29,892 nt of DNA from a virus: positions 1 through 29,892 of IMG/VR virus record IMGVR_UViG_3300036715_000959, one strand, 5' to 3'. Positions 15,310-24,075 of this stretch are shown here, piece after piece. Numbering within the stretch: position 1 is the stretch's first letter; every line of letters starts with the position of its first letter. Both the position numbers and the translations under genes were made by a program. The notes under the pieces are model-generated. The model was not told where the DNA came from. It did no database searches and saw only the letters and a list, made by a program, of their open reading frames with translations.

Positions 15310-18300
15310 TATTGCGCCCATTTTCCGTTGTGAACGACCCACGGCTTTCCGCCAGAGATATCCGGAGCCGTGGTTCCGTCAGGCAGGGGGGCACCGCTCG
15401 AAGACACTGCCGCCGGGGCTTCCACCGTCTCACCCTTGACGTGGATGGCGGCCTTGGCGTCTTCCATGTACTTGGAGAGCGGACTCGCCTGAGAGAACCA
15501 TGACGTGTACCCAGTTTGATCGTACGGATCACCTCCGGCCTTGACGAACGCATCCCTCATCCCCGGAGAGTAATAGTCCGTCTGCCACTGAGTCATACCC
15601 TTGCTCATCGCAAGGATGGCACGGACGGAGTCTGGCTGCAAGTTCGGATCAGCCGCCAGCTTGGAAAGCTGGTCAATCTCAGCCCGTGGGGCGCCACCCG
15701 GCATATCGGAAAGCTGGGCGATCATCTGGGCCGTCATGTTCTTCACAACAGTCTGGGCGCTTGCGGCGTCGGCTGCAGCGTCACCTGAAACTGGGGCACC
15801 AAAAGCCTGAAGAATGGCCGTCACGTTGGTGTTCAGGTCGGTCAATGCCCCCGGCTGGAAACCAGAATAGATGTCTACCATGTGGTCGATATTGGCCGCC
15901 TGACCCTGAAGCTGCGGTATAGCAGCCATCGCCTTCCCACGGAACTCTGCGGTCGCAACCCGGTTCGCCTCGGCGGTGCTGGCATCATTCGCCGCTCCGC
16001 GCATCCCCGGGTTTACCACAACGGAGCCGGGGGTAGACCCGGTGGAGATTCCACTTGCATTGATCTGTGCCAGCTTGGCCTGAGCGTCCTCAACCATATT
16101 TTTGTAGAGAGGCACGCTGGACAGAATAGCCATCTTTGCCAGCATCTGGTTCAGGAAGGCCGGGTCTTGGTTCAGCGGAATACCATCAGGACCAACGGCG
16201 CCGCTCTTGTAGGCAGTCGCCATATCCTGAGCCGACATCGCAGCAAAGCCACCCCCGTCAGCGCCGGGGATCACCCCAACAGTGGAGCCGATCCCAGAAC
16301 GATCGACGTACCCCGGCGGGAGATCGTACCCGATCATTGCGGCATAGTCTGGGACCGACATGTTGTAGGCTGCCGCCCCGCCGATGACATCGTTCAGTGT
16401 GCCAACGTTCGTCTGGGATGTTCCTGCACGCGTCAGGCCAATGTCAGCAGCCTGCTTCTGGAGGCCGGCTTCGGTGTTGGCGAATCCACCCAGACCCTGA
16501 AGCATCGCGGCACCAAGATACCGGCTGGGAGACGACGCCATGGTGCCGAGACCAGACAAGACCGACAGCAGGAAGTTCTTGTCCAGCTTCCCGGTCTCCG
16601 GGTTGATGGCCATATCCTTCACGTTGCTCCAGATGTCACCACCTTGACGCGGGTCGCCACCCATGGTCGATCTGGTTATCCCGTTTCCACCGCCAGAGCC
16701 GCCGCCCCAGACCGGCTGTGCGGCGCCCATGTACTCCGCCGCCCGCTGATCGCGGTACTGCTGGGCGGGCTTCTCGTAGCCGTCCAAGAAGATCACTGCA
16801 GCCTCACCGGGGGTCTTGGCCTGCTCCATGGCTGCCAACACCTCAGGGTAATTATCGCGCAGGTCCTTGACGATGTAAGCCGACTGGAACGTCGGATCAG
16901 CCGGATTGATGCCTGCCTTGTTGGCGGCAGACAGATACCGGTCTTTCCGGTCCTTGTACCACTGAACAAAACCGTAAGACTGGTGGCTATCACCGCTTGC
17001 CGCCGGGTTGAAGCTGCTCTCGCTGCCGATGTTCAGCAGGATACCGGCACCAACGACAGGCGGCAGACCGGAGTTGGTGAACACGTTCATGACGTGCTCT
17101 TGCATGCTTCCAGCCGGGATCGACACGCGGGCATGACCGACGGGGGAACCAAGGCCGCTCGGTACGGTCGGGCCGGGCAGCTTGGCCGTGCCATGCGGCA
17201 TCGGGGCCGGGGTGATCTCACCCATGTCCCTGATGGGCGGCAGCACTCCACCGGGGGCAGACTGCGGCGTGCCGATTCCGGCAGCCGCCAGATCAGCCGC
17301 CCCCAGACCAGCAGGCGCCGGACGAGGCTTCGGCATCAAGGAGGAGGAGATGACATCCCCAGCTTCGTGTGGGCTGGACGGCAGCAGGCCGCCGGCACCT
17401 GCGGTAGGAGCCGGCTGCCCACGTCCTGCCATGTCGGCGTACATTTCCGGGTGGGTGATCTGCACGTTTCCGCTGGCAGGGGCCACAGCCGCAGCGCCAA
17501 GTCCGGTCGGAGCATAGTCCGGCACGGTCGGTTTGCTGACGATCTCCACAGGGTCGATCGGCGCGGGTGGCACGAGGCCGCCGGGCGGGGTATAGCTGTA
17601 CCCATCGTACGACGGAGCGCCGCCGTCGGCGTAGCCCGCCACACCGCCACGGTTCATGAACTTCATGGCAGTCTCGGCAATATTAGCTACCTTACTGAAG
17701 TCGGATTGGCCTTGGCTTGGAGCTTGCGCTGTCTGAAGCTTAGGATTGGGCTGCTGCGCCTGCTGCGCAAGAACTCCACCCATGTACCCTTGCTGCTGCA
17801 CCGGGTTTACCGCGCCGCCGTCCGCGCGCCGCACGAGACCACCACGGTAGCGACGACCGACAGGAGAGGCGTCCGGGCCGCCGCCGGTAAGGGTGCCATA
17901 GTCGTTCTTCAGGCTGACAATGCTGTCGCCGAGGCTGGCAGAGGCATTGATCATGTTCGCCAGATTATCTTGCGCCTGCTGGCCCAGAGCCGGGTCGGAG
18001 ACCACCAGTTGGCCGACAGGAAGGTAGGCGTCAGGAACGTATCCACCAAGGCCCGGAGAAGACCCCACGGCAGCACCGTATGGGCCAGCCGGCGCCCCGC
18101 CACCTGCGTAACCAGCCGGCACAAGGCCGCCGCGTGCGCGGGCTGCTCGCTCGTAATCCACGGTTTTGTAGCCGCTGTTCGGGTCCGTACCGACAGCGTC
18201 GGGGTGCTTCTTCTCCACCTCGTCGGCCATGAAGCCGATACGCGGCATGTCGTCCCCTTTGTAGTTGAAGGAGTAGATCGGAAGCCCGTTGTCGGCCTTG

Positions 18301-18923
18301 CCGATGCGCCGGATTTTCTCCTTCAGACGGCGATCCGAGAAGAAGGAATACGGCTGCTGGGTGGTCGTGGTAGACCCAGAAAGCGCGCCGGTTCCCTCCG
18401 CGATATTAGCGAGGAACTGAGCCGTCTGGAACGGGTATGCCTGCTGCTGCATGAACTGGTTGTATAGGGCAGACAGGCCCGCTTGGTCAGTCTGCTGCTG
18501 GGCTTGCTGCTGCTGTTGCGCCACACCAAGGGCTTGATTGTAAGAATCGCTATAGAGACCAGACGCGATCTGTGCGTTTCCCATCATCTGTTGCTGGTTC
18601 AGATTGGCCGCCGCGATGCCAGATCGGTCTCCACCGAATGCGCCAGATGATATGGCGGTGCCAAGCTGCCCTGCCTGCGCCTGCTGGTTCTGCTGCCCAA
18701 CGATGTTCATGGTCGAGTTGACCACATCGTTGATATATGGGTTCTGGTACTTCTCGATGTCCAGCGGGTTAAGTTGTGCCACGAACGCGTTCGGGTCTGT
18801 GGAATACTTCTGGAACGGGTTCTGCGCTGCGCCAGAGGCTATGTCATTGACCTGATTATAGCGGTTCAGCACATCCTGAGGAATTTGAACTTGCGACGTC
18901 GATGTTGAAGTTTTGCCGCCCAT
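15309..18923 (-). CDS. Large internal virion protein with S74-type region and tail-lysozyme domain
   Basis: Protein of 1204 aa. Residues 1-190 are Gln/Ala-rich (QVQIPQDVLNRYNQVNDIAS near the start, then poly-Gln). Residues ~196-258 match the peptidase S74 / intramolecular chaperone motif: SDRRLKEKI, then RIGFMADEVEKKHPDAV. A long Pro/Gly-rich linker follows (~260-600). Residues ~606-735 form a phage tail lysozyme-like domain (GAGILLNIGSESSFNPAASG with a probable catalytic Glu near 635, YGFVQWYKDRKDRYL). The remaining ~450 residues are helical and Ala-rich. Likely injected or tail-tip protein that locally digests peptidoglycan during DNA entry. It is coupled to its neighbours by TGATG (start) and TAATG (stop). 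S74 domains usually end fibres, so the early position is odd. Confidence 0.75.
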   Translation of the reverse strand: MGGKTSTSTSQVQIPQDVLNRYNQVNDIASGAAQNPFQKYSTDPNAFVAQLNPLDIEKYQNPYINDVVNSTMNIVGQQNQQAQAGQLGTAISSGAFGGDRSGIAAANLNQQQMMGNAQIASGLYSDSYNQALGVAQQQQQAQQQTDQAGLSALYNQFMQQQAYPFQTAQFLANIAEGTGALSGSTTTTQQPYSFFSDRRLKEKIRRIGKADNGLPIYSFNYKGDDMPRIGFMADEVEKKHPDAVGTDPNSGYKTVDYERAARARGGLVPAGYAGGGAPAGPYGAAVGSSPGLGGYVPDAYLPVGQLVVSDPALGQQAQDNLANMINASASLGDSIVSLKNDYGTLTGGGPDASPVGRRYRGGLVRRADGGAVNPVQQQGYMGGVLAQQAQQPNPKLQTAQAPSQGQSDFSKVANIAETAMKFMNRGGVAGYADGGAPSYDGYSYTPPGGLVPPAPIDPVEIVSKPTVPDYAPTGLGAAAVAPASGNVQITHPEMYADMAGRGQPAPTAGAGGLLPSSPHEAGDVISSSLMPKPRPAPAGLGAADLAAAGIGTPQSAPGGVLPPIRDMGEITPAPMPHGTAKLPGPTVPSGLGSPVGHARVSIPAGSMQEHVMNVFTNSGLPPVVGAGILLNIGSESSFNPAASGDSHQSYGFVQWYKDRKDRYLSAANKAGINPADPTFQSAYIVKDLRDNYPEVLAAMEQAKTPGEAAVIFLDGYEKPAQQYRDQRAAEYMGAAQPVWGGGSGGGNGITRSTMGGDPRQGGDIWSNVKDMAINPETGKLDKNFLLSVLSGLGTMASSPSRYLGAAMLQGLGGFANTEAGLQKQAADIGLTRAGTSQTNVGTLNDVIGGAAAYNMSVPDYAAMIGYDLPPGYVDRSGIGSTVGVIPGADGGGFAAMSAQDMATAYKSGAVGPDGIPLNQDPAFLNQMLAKMAILSSVPLYKNMVEDAQAKLAQINASGISTGSTPGSVVVNPGMRGAANDASTAEANRVATAEFRGKAMAAIPQLQGQAANIDHMVDIYSGFQPGALTDLNTNVTAILQAFGAPVSGDAAADAASAQTVVKNMTAQMIAQLSDMPGGAPRAEIDQLSKLAADPNLQPDSVRAILAMSKGMTQWQTDYYSPGMRDAFVKAGGDPYDQTGYTSWFSQASPLSKYMEDAKAAIHVKGETVEAPAAVSSSGAPLPDGTTAPDISGGKPWVVHNGKWAQ

Positions 18924-19420
18924 CAGACTGCCTCCGCCTGTTCTGCCCTGATGCCAGTATGCGCTCCGTACAGGAAATAAATTCCGGTCGGCTTCCCGAA
19001 TGCCCGCTCGTAAAGGCGCATCTTTGCCTCCGTACGATCATTTGAAAGCACGCCGATCGCCAGAGGTACCACCAAAGAATCCGAGATTTTCTTGGCGAAA
19101 TCCGTCAGCTTTCTGGCGCGTCCGCCCTTGGCGGCCCGGTACATGGGATCGACAAAAATCGCCTTCTCCTCCAGAACGATTTCGTCACTGTACCATAGAG
19201 TGCCAAAATGCATGAGGATTGCAGCTTCTAGGGGCCTTCCGGGATGGCCTCCAATGACGCCGACGACGCCGGTCTGTCTGGTCAGAGCGCCCCAGTTTGC
19301 TTCTGCCAGCTTAAGGACGCTGGGTAGAACCATTGCGTTCTCCGCAGTGGCCTGCACAGACAGGCGCATCATTTCGTTCATGTCCTCCGGAACACCGATC
19401 CTGACTTCCAGATTTGGCAT
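18923..19420 (-). CDS. GNAT-like acetyltransferase-fold protein in the virion module
   Basis: Product of 165 aa. It looks like a divergent GNAT N-acetyltransferase fold: VRIGVPEDMNEMMRLSVQAT at the N-terminus, the central strand EKAIFVDPMYRAAKGGRARK (similar to the 'v.p.yRgkGig..L' AcCoA loop) and a C-terminal region LSNDRTEAKMRLYERAFGKP followed by GIYFLYG. ATG 19420 is preferred over the TTG at 19426 because AAGGA lies 6 nt before it. It sits between small virion genes and the lysozyme-bearing protein, as seen for similar genes in podovirus-like phages, where the function is unknown. Substrate not predictable. Confidence 0.65.
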   Translation of the reverse strand: MPNLEVRIGVPEDMNEMMRLSVQATAENAMVLPSVLKLAEANWGALTRQTGVVGVIGGHPGRPLEAAILMHFGTLWYSDEIVLEEKAIFVDPMYRAAKGGRARKLTDFAKKISDSLVVPLAIGVLSNDRTEAKMRLYERAFGKPTGIYFLYGAHTGIRAEQAEAV

Positions 19421-19422
19421 GG

Positions 19423-19920
19423 TCAATCCTTCTTCGGGCCGGGGAGATCGCGGAGGGTCTTGATAGTTTTCTGCCTCATTTTCTTGACGAACGCATCAAG
19501 AATTTCATGGCCGTGGTCCAGAGAGCCATTCCCGATGTGGGCGACAGACTCAGGCGGGACGACGTACTCTCCGCCGGCGGCCACGATCGGAACCGGGGTG
19601 ACGGGGCCGCCAGCCGCCTTGTGCGGAGATGGGCCGTTGTAGGGAAGTCCGGAGCCGCCGTAAGGGGTCGCACCCGTGGGTAGACCATACGGCCCCTCAA
19701 ATTCGAAAATGCTTTTGGCAACCTTGAACCCAGCCAAAGAGTTACCCTCGCCCAAGGCCGAGATAATGTCAGCCGGTATCACGTAGGAGCCGGAGGCTAC
19801 ATGCATCGGCAGGTGGTCGGTTCGCCCCGCGACGGCGCTGTGGATCGGTCCGCTGTGAACCTTCACGCGGTGGTGTCTGGCTAGGCCAATGGCAGCCCTG
19901 ATGTCAGCGTCCTGAGTCAT
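19423..19920 (-). CDS. Conserved virion-module protein with GRTDHLPMH motif
   Basis: Protein of 165 aa. It contains GRTDHLPMHVASGSYVIPAD then IISALGEGN, and a second related segment VAAGGEYVVPPESVAHIGNG ending in HEILDAFVKKMRQK. The two segments look like an internal duplication of a 'GSYVIPAD / GEYVVPPE' element that may form paired beta structures. I associate this motif with an uncharacterised protein common in podovirus-like phages. The start overlaps the upstream stop (ATGA) and its stop lies just before the GNAT-like gene. Structural or assembly role inferred from context only. Confidence 0.65.
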   Translation of the reverse strand: MTQDADIRAAIGLARHHRVKVHSGPIHSAVAGRTDHLPMHVASGSYVIPADIISALGEGNSLAGFKVAKSIFEFEGPYGLPTGATPYGGSGLPYNGPSPHKAAGGPVTPVPIVAAGGEYVVPPESVAHIGNGSLDHGHEILDAFVKKMRQKTIKTLRDLPGPKKD

Positions 19921-20267
19921 TGCGTCGAATATACCACAACGGCTTTCTGGCCGGAACCCGGAGAAAACACTGCTCCGCTGCTGACCGGAATGCCAATTTC
20001 AACGATGTTTGCCGCCTTGGGGACATAGGCGATAGGCGAACTTGTCAGGCTGGTGGTTGAGCTGTCGTAGAGAACGCCGTCCGTTGTTCCCGCCGTCGTG
20101 ATGCTCACGCGCACAATCCTTCCTTGACCAGAAAATACCAAGGCCGGAGCGGAAATCTCTGCGCTGGTCTGGTTGCCACTCATGGTAGCATAAATATCAC
20201 GAAGATTGGACAGCGCAGAGACGATGTTTTTGGCTGTCGTCAGAATGTCGGAGAGGCTGGCGACCAT
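19917..20267 (-). CDS. Small virion-module protein (116 aa)
   Basis: Starts MVASLSDILTTAKNIVSALS with a short amphipathic helix, then a Ser/Thr/Val-rich beta-type remainder (GRIVRVSITTAGTTDGVLYD; AANIVEIGIPVSSGAVFSPG). No cysteine, signal peptide or catalytic motif. Start shares bases with the stop of the 865-aa gene (TGATG); its stop overlaps the next start. Similar short beta proteins occur after nozzle-like genes in podovirus-like phages and may decorate the tail or head. Function unknown. Confidence 0.6.
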   Translation of the reverse strand: MVASLSDILTTAKNIVSALSNLRDIYATMSGNQTSAEISAPALVFSGQGRIVRVSITTAGTTDGVLYDSSTTSLTSSPIAYVPKAANIVEIGIPVSSGAVFSPGSGQKAVVVYSTQ

Positions 20268-22864
20268 CAGAATTTCCCGTCCTGCTGGATGCGGTAACGA
20301 ATATTCCCCAGTCGCCAGAATGAGTCCACGTCGGCGCTACTGATCTCGATCGCCACAAGGCGTGCCCTGATGCGCGGCGTGATGTACTGCGGGGAGGTCT
20401 GCGTCATGGAGTAGGGGCCGTAGGCGGTCTCGGGGCCTCCGGCGTAATCTGCGCAGTGGAAGGTGATGAAGACCTCCGCATCCTGACTAGCCCCAAACAG
20501 GCCCCACTTCATATCTGGCCACACTTGGTCGATGAAGGACTTCATGTCCCCGTCCGACAGCGCGAAGAAGCCGGTCCTGAAGCTGGACGCCAAGGCGCGC
20601 GTGTTGGCATTCAGGCCGCTTTCCTGCTTGTAGATCGGCCCGGCGCCCGCAGACGACAGCGGCTGCGTAAACACGGATTGGTCCACCCAAGCTGTGCGGG
20701 TGAGCGTCCCGTAGTCCCACTGCTGGATGGCAGTGTTGTACTTGGCGTAGTTCGTCGGGACGCCGCCGGATCCAGTAACCGGGTAAAACCACATGATCTC
20801 TGAAAAGCGAGAATTTGCCGCCGCCACAACGTAGTCGGCTGCATCGCGGTCGATCTGCTGGAAGACAACATCCCAGATCGGGCACGGGATCATCTGTATG
20901 CCTTCGCCGCCGTAGCTGTAGAACTGCCCGGACCCCATCCAGAACGCCGTGCCGCCCATGACCATGGCGGCCTTCTGCCCAATCAGGCCACAGCCGGTCG
21001 CAACCTCGTTGAAGGAGTAGACGTCAGGCAGCCCGATGAATTGCATGGACCACAGAGATGTGTCCGTCCACAACAGCCCCTGCTGGTGAGCCTGCATCCC
21101 ACTCACGATCCTTGACCCGCTGGAGAGCCGGTAGGAGCCGGCGAAATCGACAGGCGTGGCAACCCACCTGTCAAGGTTCTGTACGTCTGACCAGCGCACC
21201 AGCAGCGGGTCTTGGATTCCGGTGGCAGTCGACCCGTACGCAACCACCTGCCGCTGGGGCATCGCCACGAAGGCCCCCTCATTTGCCTGCGGCGCGTACG
21301 GCAAGTTCTTCAGGCGGTTGTAGCCATCCAAGTGGTCATAGAGATAGATCGGCCCGCCACGGAAGCACGTCAGCGTGGAGCCGCCCCACACCGAGATGGT
21401 GGCAGCAACCTGATCTCCGGCGGGCGGGGCTTGCTCCTGCAGGGTGCCCCCCGTCGAGGTGGCAAGTATTGCCGACCCGGTGCCGTTGTAGACGGTGATC
21501 GAGGACGTCGTGCCGGTCGTAGATGACGACAGCACATAAATGCGTTCGTGTCCTGATCCGTTCACTGACAGATAGGTGCCGGACTCCGGCGTGTAGACGT
21601 AGGGCAGGTTGAGCGTAGCGGTATAGAACCCAAGCGTCGGGTCCAGCCCGTTGTTGGTCACGCCGCTCATCGAGATGTTCGTACACGGCCAGAGCAAGTC
21701 TTCAGTCAGCCGCCAGTTTCTGATCGTGACCGTCCCGGATGCAGCCGCTCCGGCGGTGGCCGACCCCGTCATCTCGATGCAGCTACCGGTGGACGTGATG
21801 TAGCCGCGCACTACCTGTGCCGTCGTGTCGGAAAACAGGGTCGCGCCGCCGCCGTCCTTGATGTTTTGGGTGGAGACGTAAGAATCCTCCGGAATCCAAA
21901 TCTGCTGAGAGAAATACAGAAGCGCGTTGCCGTTAGCCGCGACGGCGACGCTGGAGACATTGACCGACCGCGTGCCGCCGTCGCTCACTCCGGAGCCGTA
22001 CCCACCGTCACCGTAGCCGCCTTCTCCGTAGCCGATGGATTGGTCCGCAGGCTCAGCCCCAACCGAGTAGATCAGGTTCACCCGGTTGGTGTTGATACTG
22101 ACCGTCGCCGTCGCCGTCGCCGGGCTGGAAGCCAGAATCGTGAAGGTGTCCGCGCTGGATACCGTCTGGACGATATAGTCGCCGTAAAGCAACACCCCCG
22201 AGGAGTAGTAAGGCACCAAGATGGTGAAGGTCGAGCCGACCGACAGGTTGATCTTGGTGACCGTCACGGTGACCTTCGTTGCGCCGCTGACGAAGTCTAG
22301 GCTGGCGACCGCAGCGGCGGTTGTCGTGGCTGTCGCCAGAACTGGGTTTCCGAGAACGTCACGCGCCGAGATCTGGTAGGTATTCGCTCCAACTGCCTTG
22401 ATCGGGTAGGAGCCGTATAGCACCAGCCCGCCGACTGCCACATGCGTGGCAATCACGACAGCATCGTAATCGGTCATGTTTGAGCTAGTGTCGGTAATCG
22501 TCACGTCGGCATCGCCGGTGGTGGTCGAGAAAGTGGCGGACACACCGATGATGGCCATGTAGCGGTACGGGGTGACGTTCTTCGGGTTGTTGCCGAGGTC
22601 GTCGTACACCGTCGCGGAAACCGTCGTGGCGGCCTCCACATGCTTGCCGGCGTTCAGGTCAAGCCACGTATTGAGGGCGATGACCGACGTAGCCGTGCCG
22701 TAGGGGCTGAATTGTTCCCATCCGCCGAACTTCTGCGGCAATGCCGATCCACCACGGTCCGGCATGAACCTGATCAGTTGGCTTTCGCTGATCGCTGCCT
22801 CGTTCAGGGTAGCCGTGCGGTTCTGGTCGACGCCCGGAATGAGCTTCAGGGAGGTGTGAGGCAT
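20267..22864 (-). CDS. Large tail nozzle / tail hub-like structural protein
   Basis: Protein of 865 aa. N-terminal LIPGVDQNRTATLNEAAISE with RFMPDRGGSALPQKFGGW is typical of large podovirus tail proteins that follow the adaptor gene. The central ~300 residues are Thr/Ser/Val-rich immunoglobulin- or beta-sandwich-like (VTVTVTKINLSVGSTFTILV). Residues ~530-865 include aromatic and repeat-like blades (LLVRWSDVQNLDRW; LLWTDTSLWSMQFIG; MVMGGTAFWMGSGQFYSYGG) suggestive of the beta-propeller of P22 gp10 / T7 gp12-type proteins. This is a fold-level analogy, not a recognised sequence match. GAGG 7 nt before the ATG sets the start. Located directly after the adaptor gene. Confidence 0.65.
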   Translation of the reverse strand: MPHTSLKLIPGVDQNRTATLNEAAISESQLIRFMPDRGGSALPQKFGGWEQFSPYGTATSVIALNTWLDLNAGKHVEAATTVSATVYDDLGNNPKNVTPYRYMAIIGVSATFSTTTGDADVTITDTSSNMTDYDAVVIATHVAVGGLVLYGSYPIKAVGANTYQISARDVLGNPVLATATTTAAAVASLDFVSGATKVTVTVTKINLSVGSTFTILVPYYSSGVLLYGDYIVQTVSSADTFTILASSPATATATVSINTNRVNLIYSVGAEPADQSIGYGEGGYGDGGYGSGVSDGGTRSVNVSSVAVAANGNALLYFSQQIWIPEDSYVSTQNIKDGGGATLFSDTTAQVVRGYITSTGSCIEMTGSATAGAAASGTVTIRNWRLTEDLLWPCTNISMSGVTNNGLDPTLGFYTATLNLPYVYTPESGTYLSVNGSGHERIYVLSSSTTGTTSSITVYNGTGSAILATSTGGTLQEQAPPAGDQVAATISVWGGSTLTCFRGGPIYLYDHLDGYNRLKNLPYAPQANEGAFVAMPQRQVVAYGSTATGIQDPLLVRWSDVQNLDRWVATPVDFAGSYRLSSGSRIVSGMQAHQQGLLWTDTSLWSMQFIGLPDVYSFNEVATGCGLIGQKAAMVMGGTAFWMGSGQFYSYGGEGIQMIPCPIWDVVFQQIDRDAADYVVAAANSRFSEIMWFYPVTGSGGVPTNYAKYNTAIQQWDYGTLTRTAWVDQSVFTQPLSSAGAGPIYKQESGLNANTRALASSFRTGFFALSDGDMKSFIDQVWPDMKWGLFGASQDAEVFITFHCADYAGGPETAYGPYSMTQTSPQYITPRIRARLVAIEISSADVDSFWRLGNIRYRIQQDGKF

Positions 22865-22867
22865 CTA

Positions 22868-23611
22868 TCAGCCTCGCGTTGGGGTGGAGATGGGAGACAT
22901 AGACTGGGACGACCACGCGGAAGCCTCATACTTCTTGCGGAACTCGTCCTTCGAAGCTGCAGATGCCATGGCCATGTACTGGGACTCGTAGCTTTGAGCC
23001 ATTTGCGGATCGTCAGACTGGCGCCCAAAATTCCTCTGGTAGCCCGAGATGTAGACCATAGAAGCCATGATCAGCAGGTCGGAAAGGTAGGACGAAATGA
23101 ATGTCGTCGGGTTAGCCTCTGATAGAGTCGTTGGCTTGATCGTGCCCACCAATTCGACGCGGTAGTCTTGGTCTGGTGACGGGCCGACGTAGATAAGGTT
23201 TTCATTGAACGGGCAATAGTAGGCTGGAATGCCGCGATCTGCCGTCAGGTTAGAGCCGTAGCAAGCGTCAAGAAACTCCTTGGTCGTCGGAGTGAGGGGT
23301 TGCCGATAAGCAGTATCGGCATCTGGGTCAGTCTGGCCTGCCGGCAAGATCAGGTTGACTTGCTCGCTAATCCAGAAAGACCCATCCGTGCTCTCCATGG
23401 GGAACGACAAGTTTCTGACTCCGGTCGACAGCCTGTATAATATACCATGTAGGGATACCGAGGCAAACAAGAGATCGAGGTCTCGAAGGATGCGATTCTC
23501 GGCATAGAGAATCATCGAAGGCAGGATAGACAGAAAGTTGGCGTCGTCCTCGGCAACGACCGCCATCTCCGCGATCTGCGTGACGTATTGGCTATAGGTC
23601 AGGCCGGGCAT
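22868..23611 (-). CDS. Head-tail adaptor (T7 gp11-like)
   Basis: Protein of 247 aa. LPSMILYAENRILRDLDLLF and RNLSFPMESTDGSFWISEQV, followed by YCPFNENLIYVGPSPDQDYR, are features of the podovirus gp11-like adaptor (tail tubular protein A type) that binds below the portal. The C-terminal helical part ends SKDEFRKKYEASAWSSQSM. GGAG 7 nt before the ATG at 23611 defines the start, after a non-coding gap on this strand. It begins the co-translated tail series 23611 -> 12356. Portal and capsid genes are not seen nearby. Confidence 0.75.
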   Translation of the reverse strand: MPGLTYSQYVTQIAEMAVVAEDDANFLSILPSMILYAENRILRDLDLLFASVSLHGILYRLSTGVRNLSFPMESTDGSFWISEQVNLILPAGQTDPDADTAYRQPLTPTTKEFLDACYGSNLTADRGIPAYYCPFNENLIYVGPSPDQDYRVELVGTIKPTTLSEANPTTFISSYLSDLLIMASMVYISGYQRNFGRQSDDPQMAQSYESQYMAMASAASKDEFRKKYEASAWSSQSMSPISTPTRG

Positions 23612-23799
23612 AGGCGATCTCCGGGGTTACCCGGCGGATGATACATGGGAAAGTGGTGCCTGCCTAGCCTATCCCGCATCTTGCAACTATGGGACTACCT
23701 TAGGGTTCGTAGCGCGTCCATCGCAGGCTATAATGGACACCTTAGGGAGACTGAAATGTACCGTTGGTACAGATACATACGATCTTGGCCGGGTATATG
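23612..23799. promoter_or_regulatory. Probable late-block control region
   Basis: This 188-nt stretch has no gene on the late strand. It contains two copies of ACCTTAGGG (23697-23705 and 23739-23747, 42 bp apart, about four helical turns), the inverted repeat GTCCAT/ATGGAC (23716-23721 and 23733-23738), a rightward TATAAT (23729-23734) and a palindrome TGTACC-gtt-GGTACA (23757-23771). The combination looks like an operator/promoter region. No strong leftward promoter was recognised. Confidence 0.4.
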
Positions 23800-23881
23800 T
23801 TACTGCGAACCTGATGAGGTGGTCAACTTCTTTCTTCCGCGAGGTGTCACCTCGAACTTGGCTACCGCCAGAGAAAAGTGA
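23756..23881 (+). CDS. Possible small antisense-strand ORF (41 aa)
   Basis: ATG 23756 with GGGAG 6 nt upstream and a TATAAT 22 nt before that; ends at TGA 23879-23881. The product begins MYRWYRYIRSWPGICYCEPD and is aromatic and basic at the N-terminus. It runs opposite to the late block and overlaps the 3' part of the Cys4-protein gene. The expression signals are better than chance would suggest, but the ORF is short and no family is recognised, so it may be only part of a regulatory RNA. Confidence 0.25.
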   Translation: MYRWYRYIRSWPGICYCEPDEVVNFFLPRGVTSNLATAREK

Positions 23882-24072
23882 CTACCGCAATAATCGACAG
23901 GCCTGATCATCGGCAGAAATGGATCAGACAAGTCCTTCGGAACCCTTTGTCCGAGCGGGTCACGCAAGGCCCCCATATTAGGCCTAACACACCAGCCTGC
24001 CTCGCCAAACAGCCGCGCCCAATGACACGTTCCGCACGTACGATCCCAGTCTTTTCTCCTCAGTTTTCGCAA
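23800..24072 (-). CDS. Cys4 (rubredoxin-like) small protein
   Basis: Protein of 90 aa beginning from TTG 24072, 3 nt after the upstream stop. CGTCHWARLFGEAGWC followed by DYCGSHF gives a C-x2-C-x11-C ... C layout. I know this pattern from small phage and bacterial proteins of the type 'CGSCRFW...GxC.R...DWCGEF', which probably bind zinc. No ATG exists before residue 33, so a TTG start is inferred; the ribosome site is weak and translation may depend on re-initiation. Function unknown. Confidence 0.55.
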   Translation of the reverse strand: MRKLRRKDWDRTCGTCHWARLFGEAGWCVRPNMGALRDPLGQRVPKDLSDPFLPMIRPVDYCGSHFSLAVAKFEVTPRGRKKLTTSSGSQ

Positions 24073-24075
24073 GGG

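Noticed and set aside
15882-18467. 861-aa plus-strand open frame
   Set aside because: It is antisense to the 1204-aa internal virion protein, which has clear S74 and lysozyme motifs and coupled starts; the antisense product is Arg/His/Gly-rich and motif-free, as expected for a GC-rich shadow.
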